Shown here in pieces: positions 27,196-35,827 of a DNA stretch of 64,000 bases (positions within the stretch are counted from its first letter, which is position 1; each line of letters starts with the position of its first letter). Made by a program: the position numbers and the translations under genes. The notes below the pieces were generated by a model, which searched no databases, was not told the origin of the DNA, and saw nothing but the letters and a program-made list of their open reading frames with translations. Source of the DNA: CAZSHB01 sp964606885 (GTDB lineage Bacteria; Babelota; Babeliae; Babelales; CAIQNR01); NCBI GenBank assembly GCA_964606885.1, contig CAZSHB010000001.1, forward strand, positions 62,001 to 126,000. The letters are read 5' to 3'.

Positions 27196-28791
27196 ATGGC
27201 AAAATATATCGTAGTCACCGGTGGCGTACTCAGTTCTGTAGGCAAAGGCATCGTAGCAGCATCAGTTGGTAAGATGTTACAAGAGCGAGGCGTTAACGTC
27301 GCAATTCAAAAACTTGATCCTTATATCAACGTTGACCCAGGTACCATGTCCCCCTATCAACATGGTGAAGTGTTTGTTACCGAAGATGGTGCAGAAACTG
27401 ATCTTGATCTTGGACATTACGAGAGATTTCTTAACAGAAACTTACGTAAATCATGCAGCGTCACATCAGGCCAGATGTACGCACAAGTTATAGATAAAGA
27501 ACGCAAAGGCGATTATCTCGGTGGCACCATTCAAGTTATTCCACACATTACTAATCAAATCAAAAGTGCCGTACAACACGCAGCAACAGATACCGGTTGT
27601 GAAGTACTCATTATTGAAGTTGGTGGCACAGTGGGCGATCTTGAAGGCGGACCTTTTTTAGAAGCATTACGCCAACTCCAACACGATCTACCAAAAGAAG
27701 ATCTTATTTTTATTCATGTTGCATGGCTCCCGTATGTGCAAGCAACACAAGAACTAAAAACAAAACCTGCGCAACACTCACTTAAAGAACTCCGCTCAAT
27801 TGGTATTATTCCCAACATTGTTGTGGCACGTGCAGATCAACATATAGATAAAAGCTTGTGCACCAAGATAGCGCTGTTTGGTAACATTAAACCTGAACAT
27901 GTTATTCCACTGCACACAGAAAAAGCCACGTATAAAGTTCCATTAATTTTAGAAGAACAAGGCGTTGGTAACGCTATTGTACAGCTGCTTAATCTACACC
28001 CACGTATTACCTATCCATCATGGAACGTGTGGAAAGAGCTGATTGCTCAGATGGAAAAAACGCCAACTAAAACAGTCACTATTGGTTTAGTTGGTAAATA
28101 TGTGTCACTTCATGATGCGTATATTAGTGTAACTGAAGCACTCTATCACGCAGGACGCGCTGTTGATGTAGGCATTCATATAAAGTGGATTGATGCACAA
28201 GATGTAACTGCAGAAACTGCGGGTCAGTTACTTGGTGATTGTGATGGTATTGTAGTTCCAGGTGGCTTTGGTGATCGTGCTGTTGAAGGCAAAATTGTTG
28301 CAGCACACTACGCTCGCACCCATAAAAAACCGTACTTAGGTTTATGCCTTGGTATGCAAGTTATGTGCATAGAACTTGCACGCGCAGTTATTGCAAAGGA
28401 CGCACACACCACGGAAATTAATCCAAAAAGTTCTACCCCTATTGTACATCTGATGGAATCGCAAAAGGATGTCACACAAAAAGGTGGCTCAATGCGTCTT
28501 GGTGTGTACCCCTGCAAACTACTACCAGGGACTAAAGCTGCTGCTGCGTACAAACAAGACCTAATCCAAGAACGGCACAGGCATAGATTCGAATTTAATA
28601 ACATTTATAGAAAACAGTTAGAAGATGCTGGTCTTATACTCAGCGGATTATCACCTGATGGATTATTAGTAGAAATTGTGGAACTTAAAGACCATCCATT
28701 TATGGTGGCAAGTCAGTTCCATCCAGAATTTTTATCCCGTCCTGGTAAACCTCACCCACTCTTTAAGGCATTTATAGAAAACTGTGTATAA
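27196..28791 (+). CDS. pyrG: CTP synthase
   Basis: Makes CTP from UTP and glutamine. 531 residues. The synthase domain begins with KYIVVTGGVLSSVGKG and has the LDPYINVDPGTMSPYQHGEV signature; the C-terminal class I glutamine amidotransferase domain has GLCLGMQ (nucleophile Cys) and QFHPEF (His and Glu). Standing alone between its own upstream gap and a bidirectional terminator. Presence of pyrG indicates that the cell can convert UTP to CTP even though it may import host nucleotides. Confidence 0.98.
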   Translation: MAKYIVVTGGVLSSVGKGIVAASVGKMLQERGVNVAIQKLDPYINVDPGTMSPYQHGEVFVTEDGAETDLDLGHYERFLNRNLRKSCSVTSGQMYAQVIDKERKGDYLGGTIQVIPHITNQIKSAVQHAATDTGCEVLIIEVGGTVGDLEGGPFLEALRQLQHDLPKEDLIFIHVAWLPYVQATQELKTKPAQHSLKELRSIGIIPNIVVARADQHIDKSLCTKIALFGNIKPEHVIPLHTEKATYKVPLILEEQGVGNAIVQLLNLHPRITYPSWNVWKELIAQMEKTPTKTVTIGLVGKYVSLHDAYISVTEALYHAGRAVDVGIHIKWIDAQDVTAETAGQLLGDCDGIVVPGGFGDRAVEGKIVAAHYARTHKKPYLGLCLGMQVMCIELARAVIAKDAHTTEINPKSSTPIVHLMESQKDVTQKGGSMRLGVYPCKLLPGTKAAAAYKQDLIQERHRHRFEFNNIYRKQLEDAGLILSGLSPDGLLVEIVELKDHPFMVASQFHPEFLSRPGKPHPLFKAFIENCV

Positions 28792-28812
28792 CACAGTAAA
28801 AAATAGATAATG

Positions 28813-28844
28813 AAAAAAGCGCACCGTAAAAAGTGCGCTTTTTT
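28813..28844. terminator. Rho-independent terminator, bidirectional
   Basis: AAAAAAGCGCAC and GTGCGCTTTTTT form a 12-pair stem between converging pyrG and the hydrolase gene. A similar stem ends lon at 30850-30881. Confidence 0.9.
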
Positions 28845-28866
28845 GTTGTATCACGTCATCAAACTA

Positions 28867-29844
28867 CTATTTACCAATAACCCCTACAGCATGGGAAATT
28901 AATTCTGGAGCTTGTATAAGAATTGATAGATGTTTACCATGCGGAACAATTTCTGCCCTAACCATTCCCTTCTTATTACAAGAAGCAAAAGCAGTTACTT
29001 TTTCTGCATCAAATTGTTCATCTTGATCACCAATACACATAAAAGCGGGTTTATCTAACTGCTCAAAAAGCATAGCCGGTTTATAAGGCGTTGTGACCAA
29101 AGACATAGTATAAGAATAACTTGTAACTATACGTGGGTCACTCTTACGTACACTTTCTGGATAATCAAAAAAAACTGCTGGAATATGTTGAAATAATGGA
29201 ACTTTAAATAATTGATTAAGAATATAAATCCATACTCGTACACTCTTAACAAAAGAATGAGCACCAACACGTTCAACACCTACATTAGGTCCAAGATAAG
29301 GAGATAACAAAACATACCCGGTATAAAGATCATCTCTTCGCTTTTCATACCCACTGTAATTAAGAAGCAAACCAGCCCCTGATGAATGACCAACTAGATA
29401 AATAGATGTTGTAGGATATTTTTCTCTAACTGCTTGAATAACTGTTGTGACATCTTGCAACACTTGTTCTACCGTAGGCGCATCACCACGTGCTCCTCCA
29501 GAACAACCATGACCACGAATATCAATAAAGTAACTACCAATATTAAAATCTTTCTCTAATCGCATACCAATAGACTGATAGCTTTTATTACTATAAAGAC
29601 CTGCACCATGATAAAAAATTATTAAAGATGATGGATTCTTTGGAAGAAAAGAATAATAAGCTAACGGTATACCATCTGTTGCTTGGGAAAAAGATGGCTT
29701 TTTCATAACAAATTCCGGAATTTCCGAAAGCTCTTTAAAAGAAAATGGCTCATTTTTCATAGTACACCCAACACTAAAGCTACTTATAGTTAAAAGAGTT
29801 ACCAATAAGATACGATAATACTTATTCATCATGTTTACTTTCAT
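28867..29844 (-). CDS. Alpha/beta-hydrolase lipoprotein (monoacylglycerol-lipase-like)
   Basis: 325 residues, or 320-321 if the ATG at 29832 or 29829 is used; none of the three has a clear ribosome site. The N-terminus has a lipobox (SFSVGC), so the enzyme is probably anchored to a membrane. The fold shows an HGAGLYSNKSYQ oxyanion loop, DIRGHGCSGGARG, the nucleophile elbow GHSSGAG, an acid residue in CIGDQDEQFD and the final histidine in VPHGKHLS. This arrangement fits the monoacylglycerol lipase/lysophospholipase group ('serine aminopeptidase S33' in some databases). Substrate is inferred. The next gene upstream on the same strand is an AraC-type regulator, 52 bases away, which may control it. 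Confidence 0.85.
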   Translation of the reverse strand: MKVNMMNKYYRILLVTLLTISSFSVGCTMKNEPFSFKELSEIPEFVMKKPSFSQATDGIPLAYYSFLPKNPSSLIIFYHGAGLYSNKSYQSIGMRLEKDFNIGSYFIDIRGHGCSGGARGDAPTVEQVLQDVTTVIQAVREKYPTTSIYLVGHSSGAGLLLNYSGYEKRRDDLYTGYVLLSPYLGPNVGVERVGAHSFVKSVRVWIYILNQLFKVPLFQHIPAVFFDYPESVRKSDPRIVTSYSYTMSLVTTPYKPAMLFEQLDKPAFMCIGDQDEQFDAEKVTAFASCNKKGMVRAEIVPHGKHLSILIQAPELISHAVGVIGK

Positions 29845-29895
29845 CTATTACAAGCATTATAATCTGCACTTTTATATGTGTAATCAACCATACAT

Positions 29896-30726
29896 TTAGT
29901 TCAATATAAGCGGTATATTAATCATAATGTCTTGCTCAGAAAACCCATCTGGAACTCCATCAAAGATTAAAAATGGAGCACGCTTATCATCGATTGGATA
30001 TTCTAAATTATTTGTTCTCCATGCACCATAAATATAATGGTACGCTGATCCCAAATTATGCGGTTTACCAGAAAAACGAAATCGAGCATATGAGCCAGCA
30101 GGCACTGTTAATTTCTCAAGTCCAGCTATAGGGTTAGCTAAAGCTATACCAGCACTAAACCTTACCTGATCATCTACAACTGCACCATCATGAGGATTAT
30201 CATGCGAGATACCCACCAACATACTGATCGCATCATCTTCAAACAATGATGGATGTACAATCTTCTTAAAGGCAGCCCACGCTTGTGGAGCACATTCAAA
30301 ATATAAACCTTTTTTAGTAACCCCTTGAACGATCATTTCATCCAATTCAATAATTTCAGGTTCTTCCAAAATAGCTGCTTCAAGTTCATGTACCAGATGA
30401 AGCTTTTTCTTTCCTTCTAAGGGAGAATAACCAAACATCTGTTTAAAAGAACGAGAAAATGCTGAGTGATCTTCAAACCCACTATTTAAGGCAACTTCAA
30501 TAATAGTACTTTTTTGTCTGACCAATTCACTGAACGCATATTCCATACGCATTTTTCTCACAAAAGATCCAACAGATTGGCCAACAGCTTCTTTAAAAAG
30601 TCGTTTAAGCGAAGACTCTGATATGTTTACCTCTTTAGCAATATCAGCTATCTCAAACGAACGATCAATATTATCATGTATAAACTTTACCGCTTTGATA
30701 AAGTTATTTTTATTCATATAGCTCAT
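29896..30726 (-). CDS. AraC-family regulator with GyrI-like effector domain
   Basis: Start at 30726 (276 residues) is chosen over 30813 because AAGAAGGA lies upstream and the family N-terminus fits. The first 100 residues are the two helix-turn-helix units of AraC proteins (FEIADIAKEVNISESSLKRLF, split by a linker, then a SGFEDHSAFSRSFKQMFGYSP match). The rest resembles the effector-binding GyrI-like/SOUL-type domain that binds small hydrophobic ligands (SMLVGISHDNP, PAGSYARFRFSG). DNA-binding at the N-terminus and effector domain at the C-terminus is the Rob-like arrangement. Likely target is the lipase next door or an unknown stress regulon. Confidence 0.88.
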   Translation of the reverse strand: MSYMNKNNFIKAVKFIHDNIDRSFEIADIAKEVNISESSLKRLFKEAVGQSVGSFVRKMRMEYAFSELVRQKSTIIEVALNSGFEDHSAFSRSFKQMFGYSPLEGKKKLHLVHELEAAILEEPEIIELDEMIVQGVTKKGLYFECAPQAWAAFKKIVHPSLFEDDAISMLVGISHDNPHDGAVVDDQVRFSAGIALANPIAGLEKLTVPAGSYARFRFSGKPHNLGSAYHYIYGAWRTNNLEYPIDDKRAPFLIFDGVPDGFSEQDIMINIPLILN

Positions 30727-30849
30727 ATAACAATCCTTCTTATAAACTATGATTATACTTCTATAAGACAGGATAACTTTAATAAAAAAAACTTTCTGTG
30801 CATTAAAGGTCAAATTATTGGATAAGCTGAACTAATAGGACTATTCAAT

Positions 30850-30881
30850 AAAAAAGCGCACTTTTTACAGCGCGCTTTTTT
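30850..30881 (-). terminator. Terminator of lon
   Basis: AAAAAAGCGC and GCGCTTTTTT pair across a 12-base loop about 60 bases after the lon stop. The region between it and lon also holds a TGTTACTTTAGTAACA palindrome. Confidence 0.75.
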
Positions 30882-30940
30882 GTTACTTTAGTAACAACCC
30901 GCCATAGCTACAAGCGACGGCTGGGTCGACTTATATTCAA

Positions 30941-33412
30941 CTACTTTTTAGCAGGCTTTTTCTTAACCGCTTTTTTCGTAGTTTTCTTAGCCGTCTTTTT
31001 AACAGTTGTTGTTTCTTTTCTACCAACAGGAGCAACTTTAAACGGATCATACTTAAGAACCGTTTTTAAAACTTCGTCCATATGTTTTGCATAGACCAAC
31101 TCAAGACCTAAAGGCTTATCAAGCTCTTTCATAATTTCTTGAATATCATCTTTGTTATCAAACGGAACAACTGCCAGCGTGTTACCATGTTGTTTTGCTG
31201 CAAGTAACTTTTCTTTTAATCCACCAACACCAATCACACGGCCACGCAGCGTAATTTCACCCGTCATAGCAACATGTGGTTTGATAGGATTTTTAGTTAA
31301 CGCAGAAACAACAGCTGCACACATCGTAATACCTGCTGATGGACCATCTTTTGGTGTAGCACCTTCTGGCAAGTGAATATGAATATCTTTAGTGCTGTTA
31401 AAATTCTTAGGTAAATGGAGTTCTTGTGCACGTGAGCGAATATAACTGAGCGCAGCTTGTGCAGACTCTTGCATCACATCCCCAAGTTGACCAGTAAGCG
31501 TTACGCCACCTTTACCAGGAATAACAGACACTTCCGTTTCTAACACATCGCCACCAAACTCGGTCCATGCTAAACCTGTTGCAAGACCCACTTGTTCTTC
31601 TTTTTCTAATTCTTGTTTCTTATAAACTGCATTACCAAGCCATTCACGCAACAACTCAAGCGTAACTGTGACGCTCTTAAGCTTTTTATCTTTCAGTAAA
31701 CGCTGAATTGATTTACGCATAACTTTAGTAATTAAACGTTCTAGATTACGTACGCCCGCTTCTTTAGTGTATTCTTCAACCATAATATGAAGCACGTCAT
31801 CAGAAATCTTAAATTGAGATGCATCTAAACCGTACTGTTCACGATTCTTAGGAATCAAGAACGATTTAGCAATCTCAAGCTTTTCACCCGTGGTATACCC
31901 AGACAAATGAATTACTTCCATACGGTCATATAATGGATACGGAATGCCTTCAACATGGTTTGCTGTTGCAATAAACATAACCTTAGAAAGATCGTATTCA
32001 ATATCTAGAAAGTGATCGACAAATGTTTTGTTTTGTTCTGGATCAAGCACTTCAAGTAATGCTGATGCAGGATCACCATGCATATCCATCGCCATTTTAT
32101 CAATTTCATCAAGCAAGATAACCGGGTTAATCGTGCTCGCTTTTTTCATAGCTTGGATAATTTTACCTGGCAATGCACCGATATACGTACGGCGATGACC
32201 ACGAATTTCAGCTTCGTCTTTAATGCCACCAAGCGCAATACGCACAAATTCACGATCTAAACTTTGAGCAATAGCACTTGCTAATGATGTTTTACCCACA
32301 CCAGGAGCACCAGCTAAACAGATAATTGGCGAACGTTTTAAATTCTTAGAAAACTTCTTTGCTGCTAAGAATTCGATAATACGTTCTTTAGCCTTTTTCA
32401 AACCCGCATGATCTTTGTTTAAAATCTTTTCTGCTTGAACAATACTCACTCTATCTTTGCTTTCTTTTGACCAAGGAAGTGATGCAATCCAATCAACATA
32501 GTTGCGACTGACTACTGCTTCAGAAGAAAGTGGTGGCATCTGTTCTAAGCGTTTTAATTCTTTATCAACTTTTTCAAGCGCCTCTTTAGACGGTTTAAGG
32601 GCTTCTATTTTTTTACGTAGTTCTGCAAATTCACCCTGCTGATCTTCACGACCAAGCTCTTTGTGAATCGCTTTAATTTGTTCGTTTAAATAATATTCGC
32701 GTTGATTTTTTTCTACTTGCGTTTGGATATGACCACGAATGCGCACTTCTACTTCAAGAATTTCCATCTCTTTTTTAAGATAGGTACTTACTTTAACTAA
32801 ACGTTTTTTAAGATCTGCCATTTCAAGGAGCTCTTGGCGTTCATCAAACGTAAGATTCAAATGAACTGCAATAGTATCAACCGCATAATCGATATCAGTA
32901 ATTTCTTTACCAAGCGCTAACAAATCTTGCGGAGCCTTTTCATTCAACTTTGCGTACGCAGTATATAATGATTGAAAGGTCCTCCATGAAGCTTCAAACG
33001 ATGCGTCGCGCTTGCTATCATCGTAGACAATGTCTTCACAATGAGCTCGTAAAAAACCTTCTGTATCATCGCTTTCAACCATATGGCTACGACACAACCC
33101 CTCAACTAAAATCTTGAGTGATCCATTAGGCATACGCATCACTTGCAAGATGGTCGCTTTTGTACCATACGCATATACGTCGTCTGCCGTTGGATGTTCA
33201 AGATCCGGGTCTTTTTGTGCAGTAACAAAAACTAATTTCCCATCTTTTAAAGACGCTTCAACCGCCTTAATAGACGTTGGGCGCCCCACAATCACAGGAA
33301 GGATACTTTTGGGAAGCAGAACAACATTTTTAAGGGGCAATAAAGGATGTATTTCCTTTTCTTCTCTTAAAAATGCTCCTCGAGCTTGTTCCATTTCGTT
33401 AGGTATTGTCAT
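30941..33412 (-). CDS. lon: ATP-dependent protease Lon
   Basis: Degrades misfolded and regulatory proteins in the cytosol. 823 residues: N-terminal LON substrate-binding domain (HPLLPLKNVVLLPKSILP), a long coiled-coil middle, AAA+ module with Walker A GAPGVGKT and Walker B VILLDEIDK, and the C-terminal Ser-Lys protease domain with the catalytic serine in PKDGPSAGIT and lysine in GGLKEKLLAAK. After the normal end comes a lysine-rich tail of about 25 residues (KKTAKKTTKKAVKKKPAKK), unusual for Lon. ATG at 33412 has an AGGA site. Confidence 0.98.
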   Translation of the reverse strand: MTIPNEMEQARGAFLREEKEIHPLLPLKNVVLLPKSILPVIVGRPTSIKAVEASLKDGKLVFVTAQKDPDLEHPTADDVYAYGTKATILQVMRMPNGSLKILVEGLCRSHMVESDDTEGFLRAHCEDIVYDDSKRDASFEASWRTFQSLYTAYAKLNEKAPQDLLALGKEITDIDYAVDTIAVHLNLTFDERQELLEMADLKKRLVKVSTYLKKEMEILEVEVRIRGHIQTQVEKNQREYYLNEQIKAIHKELGREDQQGEFAELRKKIEALKPSKEALEKVDKELKRLEQMPPLSSEAVVSRNYVDWIASLPWSKESKDRVSIVQAEKILNKDHAGLKKAKERIIEFLAAKKFSKNLKRSPIICLAGAPGVGKTSLASAIAQSLDREFVRIALGGIKDEAEIRGHRRTYIGALPGKIIQAMKKASTINPVILLDEIDKMAMDMHGDPASALLEVLDPEQNKTFVDHFLDIEYDLSKVMFIATANHVEGIPYPLYDRMEVIHLSGYTTGEKLEIAKSFLIPKNREQYGLDASQFKISDDVLHIMVEEYTKEAGVRNLERLITKVMRKSIQRLLKDKKLKSVTVTLELLREWLGNAVYKKQELEKEEQVGLATGLAWTEFGGDVLETEVSVIPGKGGVTLTGQLGDVMQESAQAALSYIRSRAQELHLPKNFNSTKDIHIHLPEGATPKDGPSAGITMCAAVVSALTKNPIKPHVAMTGEITLRGRVIGVGGLKEKLLAAKQHGNTLAVVPFDNKDDIQEIMKELDKPLGLELVYAKHMDEVLKTVLKYDPFKVAPVGRKETTTVKKTAKKTTKKAVKKKPAKK

Positions 33413-33480
33413 AATGAATTCCTGAGCTTATGAAGTTTTTAGAGTTTTACCATGTGGTCAGATTAGATAAAGTTAAGCTT

Positions 33481-33489
33481 ATTATACCA
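33481..33489 (-). promoter_or_regulatory. Possible extended -10 promoter of lon
   Basis: TGGTATAAT on the minus strand, about 70 bases before the lon start, fits an extended -10 element (TGn-TATAAT). No good -35 box is visible. Confidence 0.4.
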
Positions 33490-33628
33490 GAAAATATCTT
33501 GATATAGGGCGCTCATTAGCCTACCAGAGGCTATGCAATTAGTAAATGCGACCAAAGCCCGTCCTAGAAGTGGCTTTTTTAAAAAAAATCCGTAAAATGA
33601 TTTGTTCTTCTTATTTTGATTATTCTCC

Positions 33629-33652
33629 CTTTAAGTAAAGCTTAACTTAAAG
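33629..33652. promoter_or_regulatory. 24-base near-perfect palindrome upstream of the first translocase
   Basis: CTTTAAGT and ACTTAAAG flank AAAGCTTA. Only one central pair is mismatched. It could be an operator or an mRNA hairpin in the leader of the translocase gene 120 bases downstream. Confidence 0.5.
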
Positions 33653-33771
33653 ATGAAATGCAAAACACGAAGAATCGTAATTTCAGGGCTAGTGTAAGTA
33701 GGTTGGGCATTGGTACTTGAACAGTAATTTATTAATCAGATTTTTCCACCTACAAAGAAAGGTATCAGCGT

Positions 33772-35100
33772 ATGATAAGCTTTTTAAGCGGATTTGAAAG
33801 CAAGCAAGAAAGACGCAAATTTAGTCTTTTAGCGGTTGTTTTCAGTTTAACTATTGGTGTTTACTGGCTATTTCGTCCAGTAAAAGACGGTGTGTTTTTA
33901 ACCATGGTTGGAACTGACTGGCAGCCTCTAGTTAAGATTCTGTCTTTCTTTGTGGTTGTTCCTATTGTTTTCATCTACAGCAAGCTTGTTGATAGATTCC
34001 CTCGTCACAAATTGCTGTACGGTTTGTCTGTATTCTATGCAATCGCAACCGTTATTTTCGCATTTTTAATTTTAAACCCTGTTATTGGTATTGCCAATAC
34101 TGAAGCTTCTCCATGGCGTTTACTAGGTTGGACCTGGTACTTGTTTGTAGAAAGCTTTGGATCAGTTATGGTTGCACTTTTCTGGTCTTTTGTTGCTGAT
34201 ACAACAACTCCAGATTCAGCTAAACGTGGTTATTCATTAATCGCGCTTGGTGGTCAACTTGGTGGTCTTATGGGGCCATTCGCTGGTGGTTACATTGCTG
34301 ACCATTACGGCACAGGTTCAGCACTTTTATTTGGTGCAGCTGGCCTTATCGCATTAACAGTATCAGTATGGTACTACATGCGTTCTATGCCAAAAACTGA
34401 AATGCAAGGTTTTGCAGCTCATGGTAAACCATTAGAAAGCAAAGCTGGCGAAACTAAATCTAAGCCTGGTTTTGGTGAAGGACTACGTCTTTTACTTACT
34501 AAGCCATACTTGCTTGGTATTTTCGCAGTTGTTTCATTCTACGAAATTATCGTTACTATCCTTGACTATCAATTCAAAGTTCTTGCAGCAACAGAATATA
34601 CTGGTGATGCATTGACTTCTTACTTGTCACAATTTGCTATGTGGACTAACGGTGTTGCATTAGCTTCATTGTTACTTGGTGCAGGCGCAGTTGGTCGTAA
34701 GCTTGGCCTAACTCGCACCTTGTTACTCTTGCCTATTTTAATTGCAGTAGCAGTACTTGTTATGAGCTTTAACCCTGTGTTGAATATTGCATTCATGATC
34801 ATGGTTATCAGCAAAGGTATTAACTACGCACTTAACCAACCAGCAAAAGAACAATTGTACATTCCAACAAGCAAAGACTCGAAGTATAAAGCTAAAGCAT
34901 GGATCGACATGTTCGGTTCTCGTTCATCAAAAGGCCTTGGTTCTATTGTAAATGGATTCAAAGGTATTGCTGGCGCAGAAATGTTCATGATCATCAGCGC
35001 AGCTGCTTCTCTTGGTATGATTGGTGTTTGGATTTTTGCAGCTCTCTTCTTGGGCCGCACTCATGCAAAAGCAGTCAAAGAAGACCGTCTTGTTTGCTAA
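33772..35100 (+). CDS. ATP/ADP translocase (Tlc/NTT family), copy 1
   Basis: Imports host ATP in exchange for ADP, or imports other nucleotides, across the inner membrane; found in rickettsiae, chlamydiae, plastids and Dependentiae. 442 residues, shorter than the roughly 500 of rickettsial Tlc. Family signs: VKDGVFLTMVGTDWQPLVK near the N-terminus, KLVDRFPRHKLLYG after helix 2, and near the C-terminus the diagnostic LYIPTSKDSKYKAKAWIDMFGSR with RSSKGLGS. About eleven to twelve hydrophobic helices can be counted. Substrate specificity (ATP/ADP, GTP, or all NTPs) is not readable. AAAGG ribosome site; a terminator follows; a second member lies 0.7 kb on. Confidence 0.93.
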   Translation: MISFLSGFESKQERRKFSLLAVVFSLTIGVYWLFRPVKDGVFLTMVGTDWQPLVKILSFFVVVPIVFIYSKLVDRFPRHKLLYGLSVFYAIATVIFAFLILNPVIGIANTEASPWRLLGWTWYLFVESFGSVMVALFWSFVADTTTPDSAKRGYSLIALGGQLGGLMGPFAGGYIADHYGTGSALLFGAAGLIALTVSVWYYMRSMPKTEMQGFAAHGKPLESKAGETKSKPGFGEGLRLLLTKPYLLGIFAVVSFYEIIVTILDYQFKVLAATEYTGDALTSYLSQFAMWTNGVALASLLLGAGAVGRKLGLTRTLLLLPILIAVAVLVMSFNPVLNIAFMIMVISKGINYALNQPAKEQLYIPTSKDSKYKAKAWIDMFGSRSSKGLGSIVNGFKGIAGAEMFMIISAAASLGMIGVWIFAALFLGRTHAKAVKEDRLVC

Positions 35101-35130
35101 GCTTTTAGTTTAAGCATTTTTAGATATAAA

Positions 35131-35164
35131 AAAATAAGGCAGGAAAAAATCCTGCCTTATTTTT
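35131..35164. terminator. Terminator of the first translocase, bidirectional
   Basis: AATAAGGCAGGA and TCCTGCCTTATT form a perfect 12-pair stem, loop AAAAA, with T run, between the translocase and the convergent small gene at 35187. Confidence 0.9.
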
Positions 35165-35186
35165 TTATCTAATTTTAAAAAGCATA

Positions 35187-35462
35187 TTAAAGAATTATAC
35201 ATCCTTTTTCATCATTTATCTTCATGCGTACATATGCTTCTTGATCCAAACCCATCACTTCATACATATTTCTGTCTACCCACTCTCTTCTATACTCATC
35301 CTCTCGGCACTGCCGATCATGACTTGCTTGCAACTGTTCTAAGGCTTTTGTTTGTGCTTCCACTTGAGCCTTCAAAGCTTCTAATTGCTGAAAATTATCA
35401 TTTGAGCTTGCACAAACCTGCATTGTCAAAACCAGTGCCGTTATAATAAGCATTTTTTTCAT
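35187..35462 (-). CDS. Small exported coiled-coil protein ending in CIIL (CaaX-like)
   Basis: Unrecognised 91-residue protein. Signal peptide at 1-18 (MKKMLIITALVLTMQVCA), then a predicted coiled coil with regular Leu/Ala spacing (FQQLEALKAQVEAQTKALEQ and on), then a charged segment and the C-terminus GCIIL. The last four residues form a geranylgeranyl-type CaaX box. A good AAGGAAAAAT site precedes the ATG. It sits alone between two nucleotide translocases on the opposite strand. If it reaches the host cytosol, prenylation would anchor it to host membranes; this is inference. Confidence 0.7.
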   Translation of the reverse strand: MKKMLIITALVLTMQVCASSNDNFQQLEALKAQVEAQTKALEQLQASHDRQCREDEYRREWVDRNMYEVMGLDQEAYVRMKINDEKGCIIL

Positions 35463-35689
35463 ATTTTTCCTTTCAGGAATGTTATCTTACTGTTACGTTT
35501 ACCGACAGTCGATTATACAACATCAAACAACATTAACAATAATTATATTCATAATAAATCCTATTTGGATCAATAATAGAGTGCCCTTTGCCCTGCCTTA
35601 TTTGTTTTAATTTTCGCTATGGCAATTTATTCCTTTATGCTACACTGCTTTCTATACTAAAAAGTGTAAAAAATCGCCAAGGAATAACG

Positions 35690-35755
35690 ATGTTTGAGTT
35701 GCCACATCATATCTTCTGTCAACATGTCCTGAGAGTAGTAGAGATAAAAAATTAA
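35690..35755 (+). CDS. Putative leader peptide of the second translocase
   Basis: A 21-codon ORF (MFELPHHIFCQHVLRVVEIKN) with AAGGAA seven bases before its ATG. Its TAA is followed at once by, and overlaps, the 5' arm of a stable terminator-like hairpin. This layout, leader peptide then hairpin then transporter gene, is that of transcription attenuators. It could equally be a chance ORF; no codon run specific for one amino acid is dominant (two adjacent His and one more). Confidence 0.4.
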   Translation: MFELPHHIFCQHVLRVVEIKN

Positions 35756-35791
35756 TAAGCTTTTCGTGCTTAAACGCGGAAAGCTTATTTT
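35754..35791 (+). terminator. Terminator-like hairpin in the leader of the second translocase
   Basis: AATAAGCTTTTC (35754-35765) pairs with GGAAAGCTTATT (35778-35789), with three more pairs possible inside, leaving loop CTTAAA. T-rich sequence follows. It stands 36 bases before the translocase start, so it would act on its expression. Confidence 0.7.
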
Positions 35792-35827
35792 GTTGTTAAT
35801 AGTGTCGTTATAACAAAAAGGTCCTCT

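Larger units (their letters stand above)
33413..33771. other. 359-base intergenic region between lon and the first translocase
   Basis: No gene of ordinary size. It contains a possible lon promoter (TGGTATAAT on the minus strand), a TAGCCT-ACCAG-AGGCTA hairpin at 33517-33533, a weak terminator-like stem at 33554-33580 (AAAGCC/GGCTTT plus T run), and a near-perfect palindrome at 33629-33652. A short non-coding RNA ending near 33580 is possible but not supported further. Confidence 0.4.
35463..35827. other. 365-base region upstream of the second translocase
   Basis: Holds the promoter area of the small gene at 35187 (leftward), a TATACT box at 35653-35658 that may be a rightward -10, a 21-codon leader ORF at 35690-35755 with its own ribosome site, and a strong hairpin with T run at 35754-35791. 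The rest has no feature that I can see. Confidence 0.5.

Noticed and set aside
33480..33580. Small regulatory RNA between lon and the translocase
   Set aside because: One hairpin and a weak terminator only; no promoter in the right direction could be defended.
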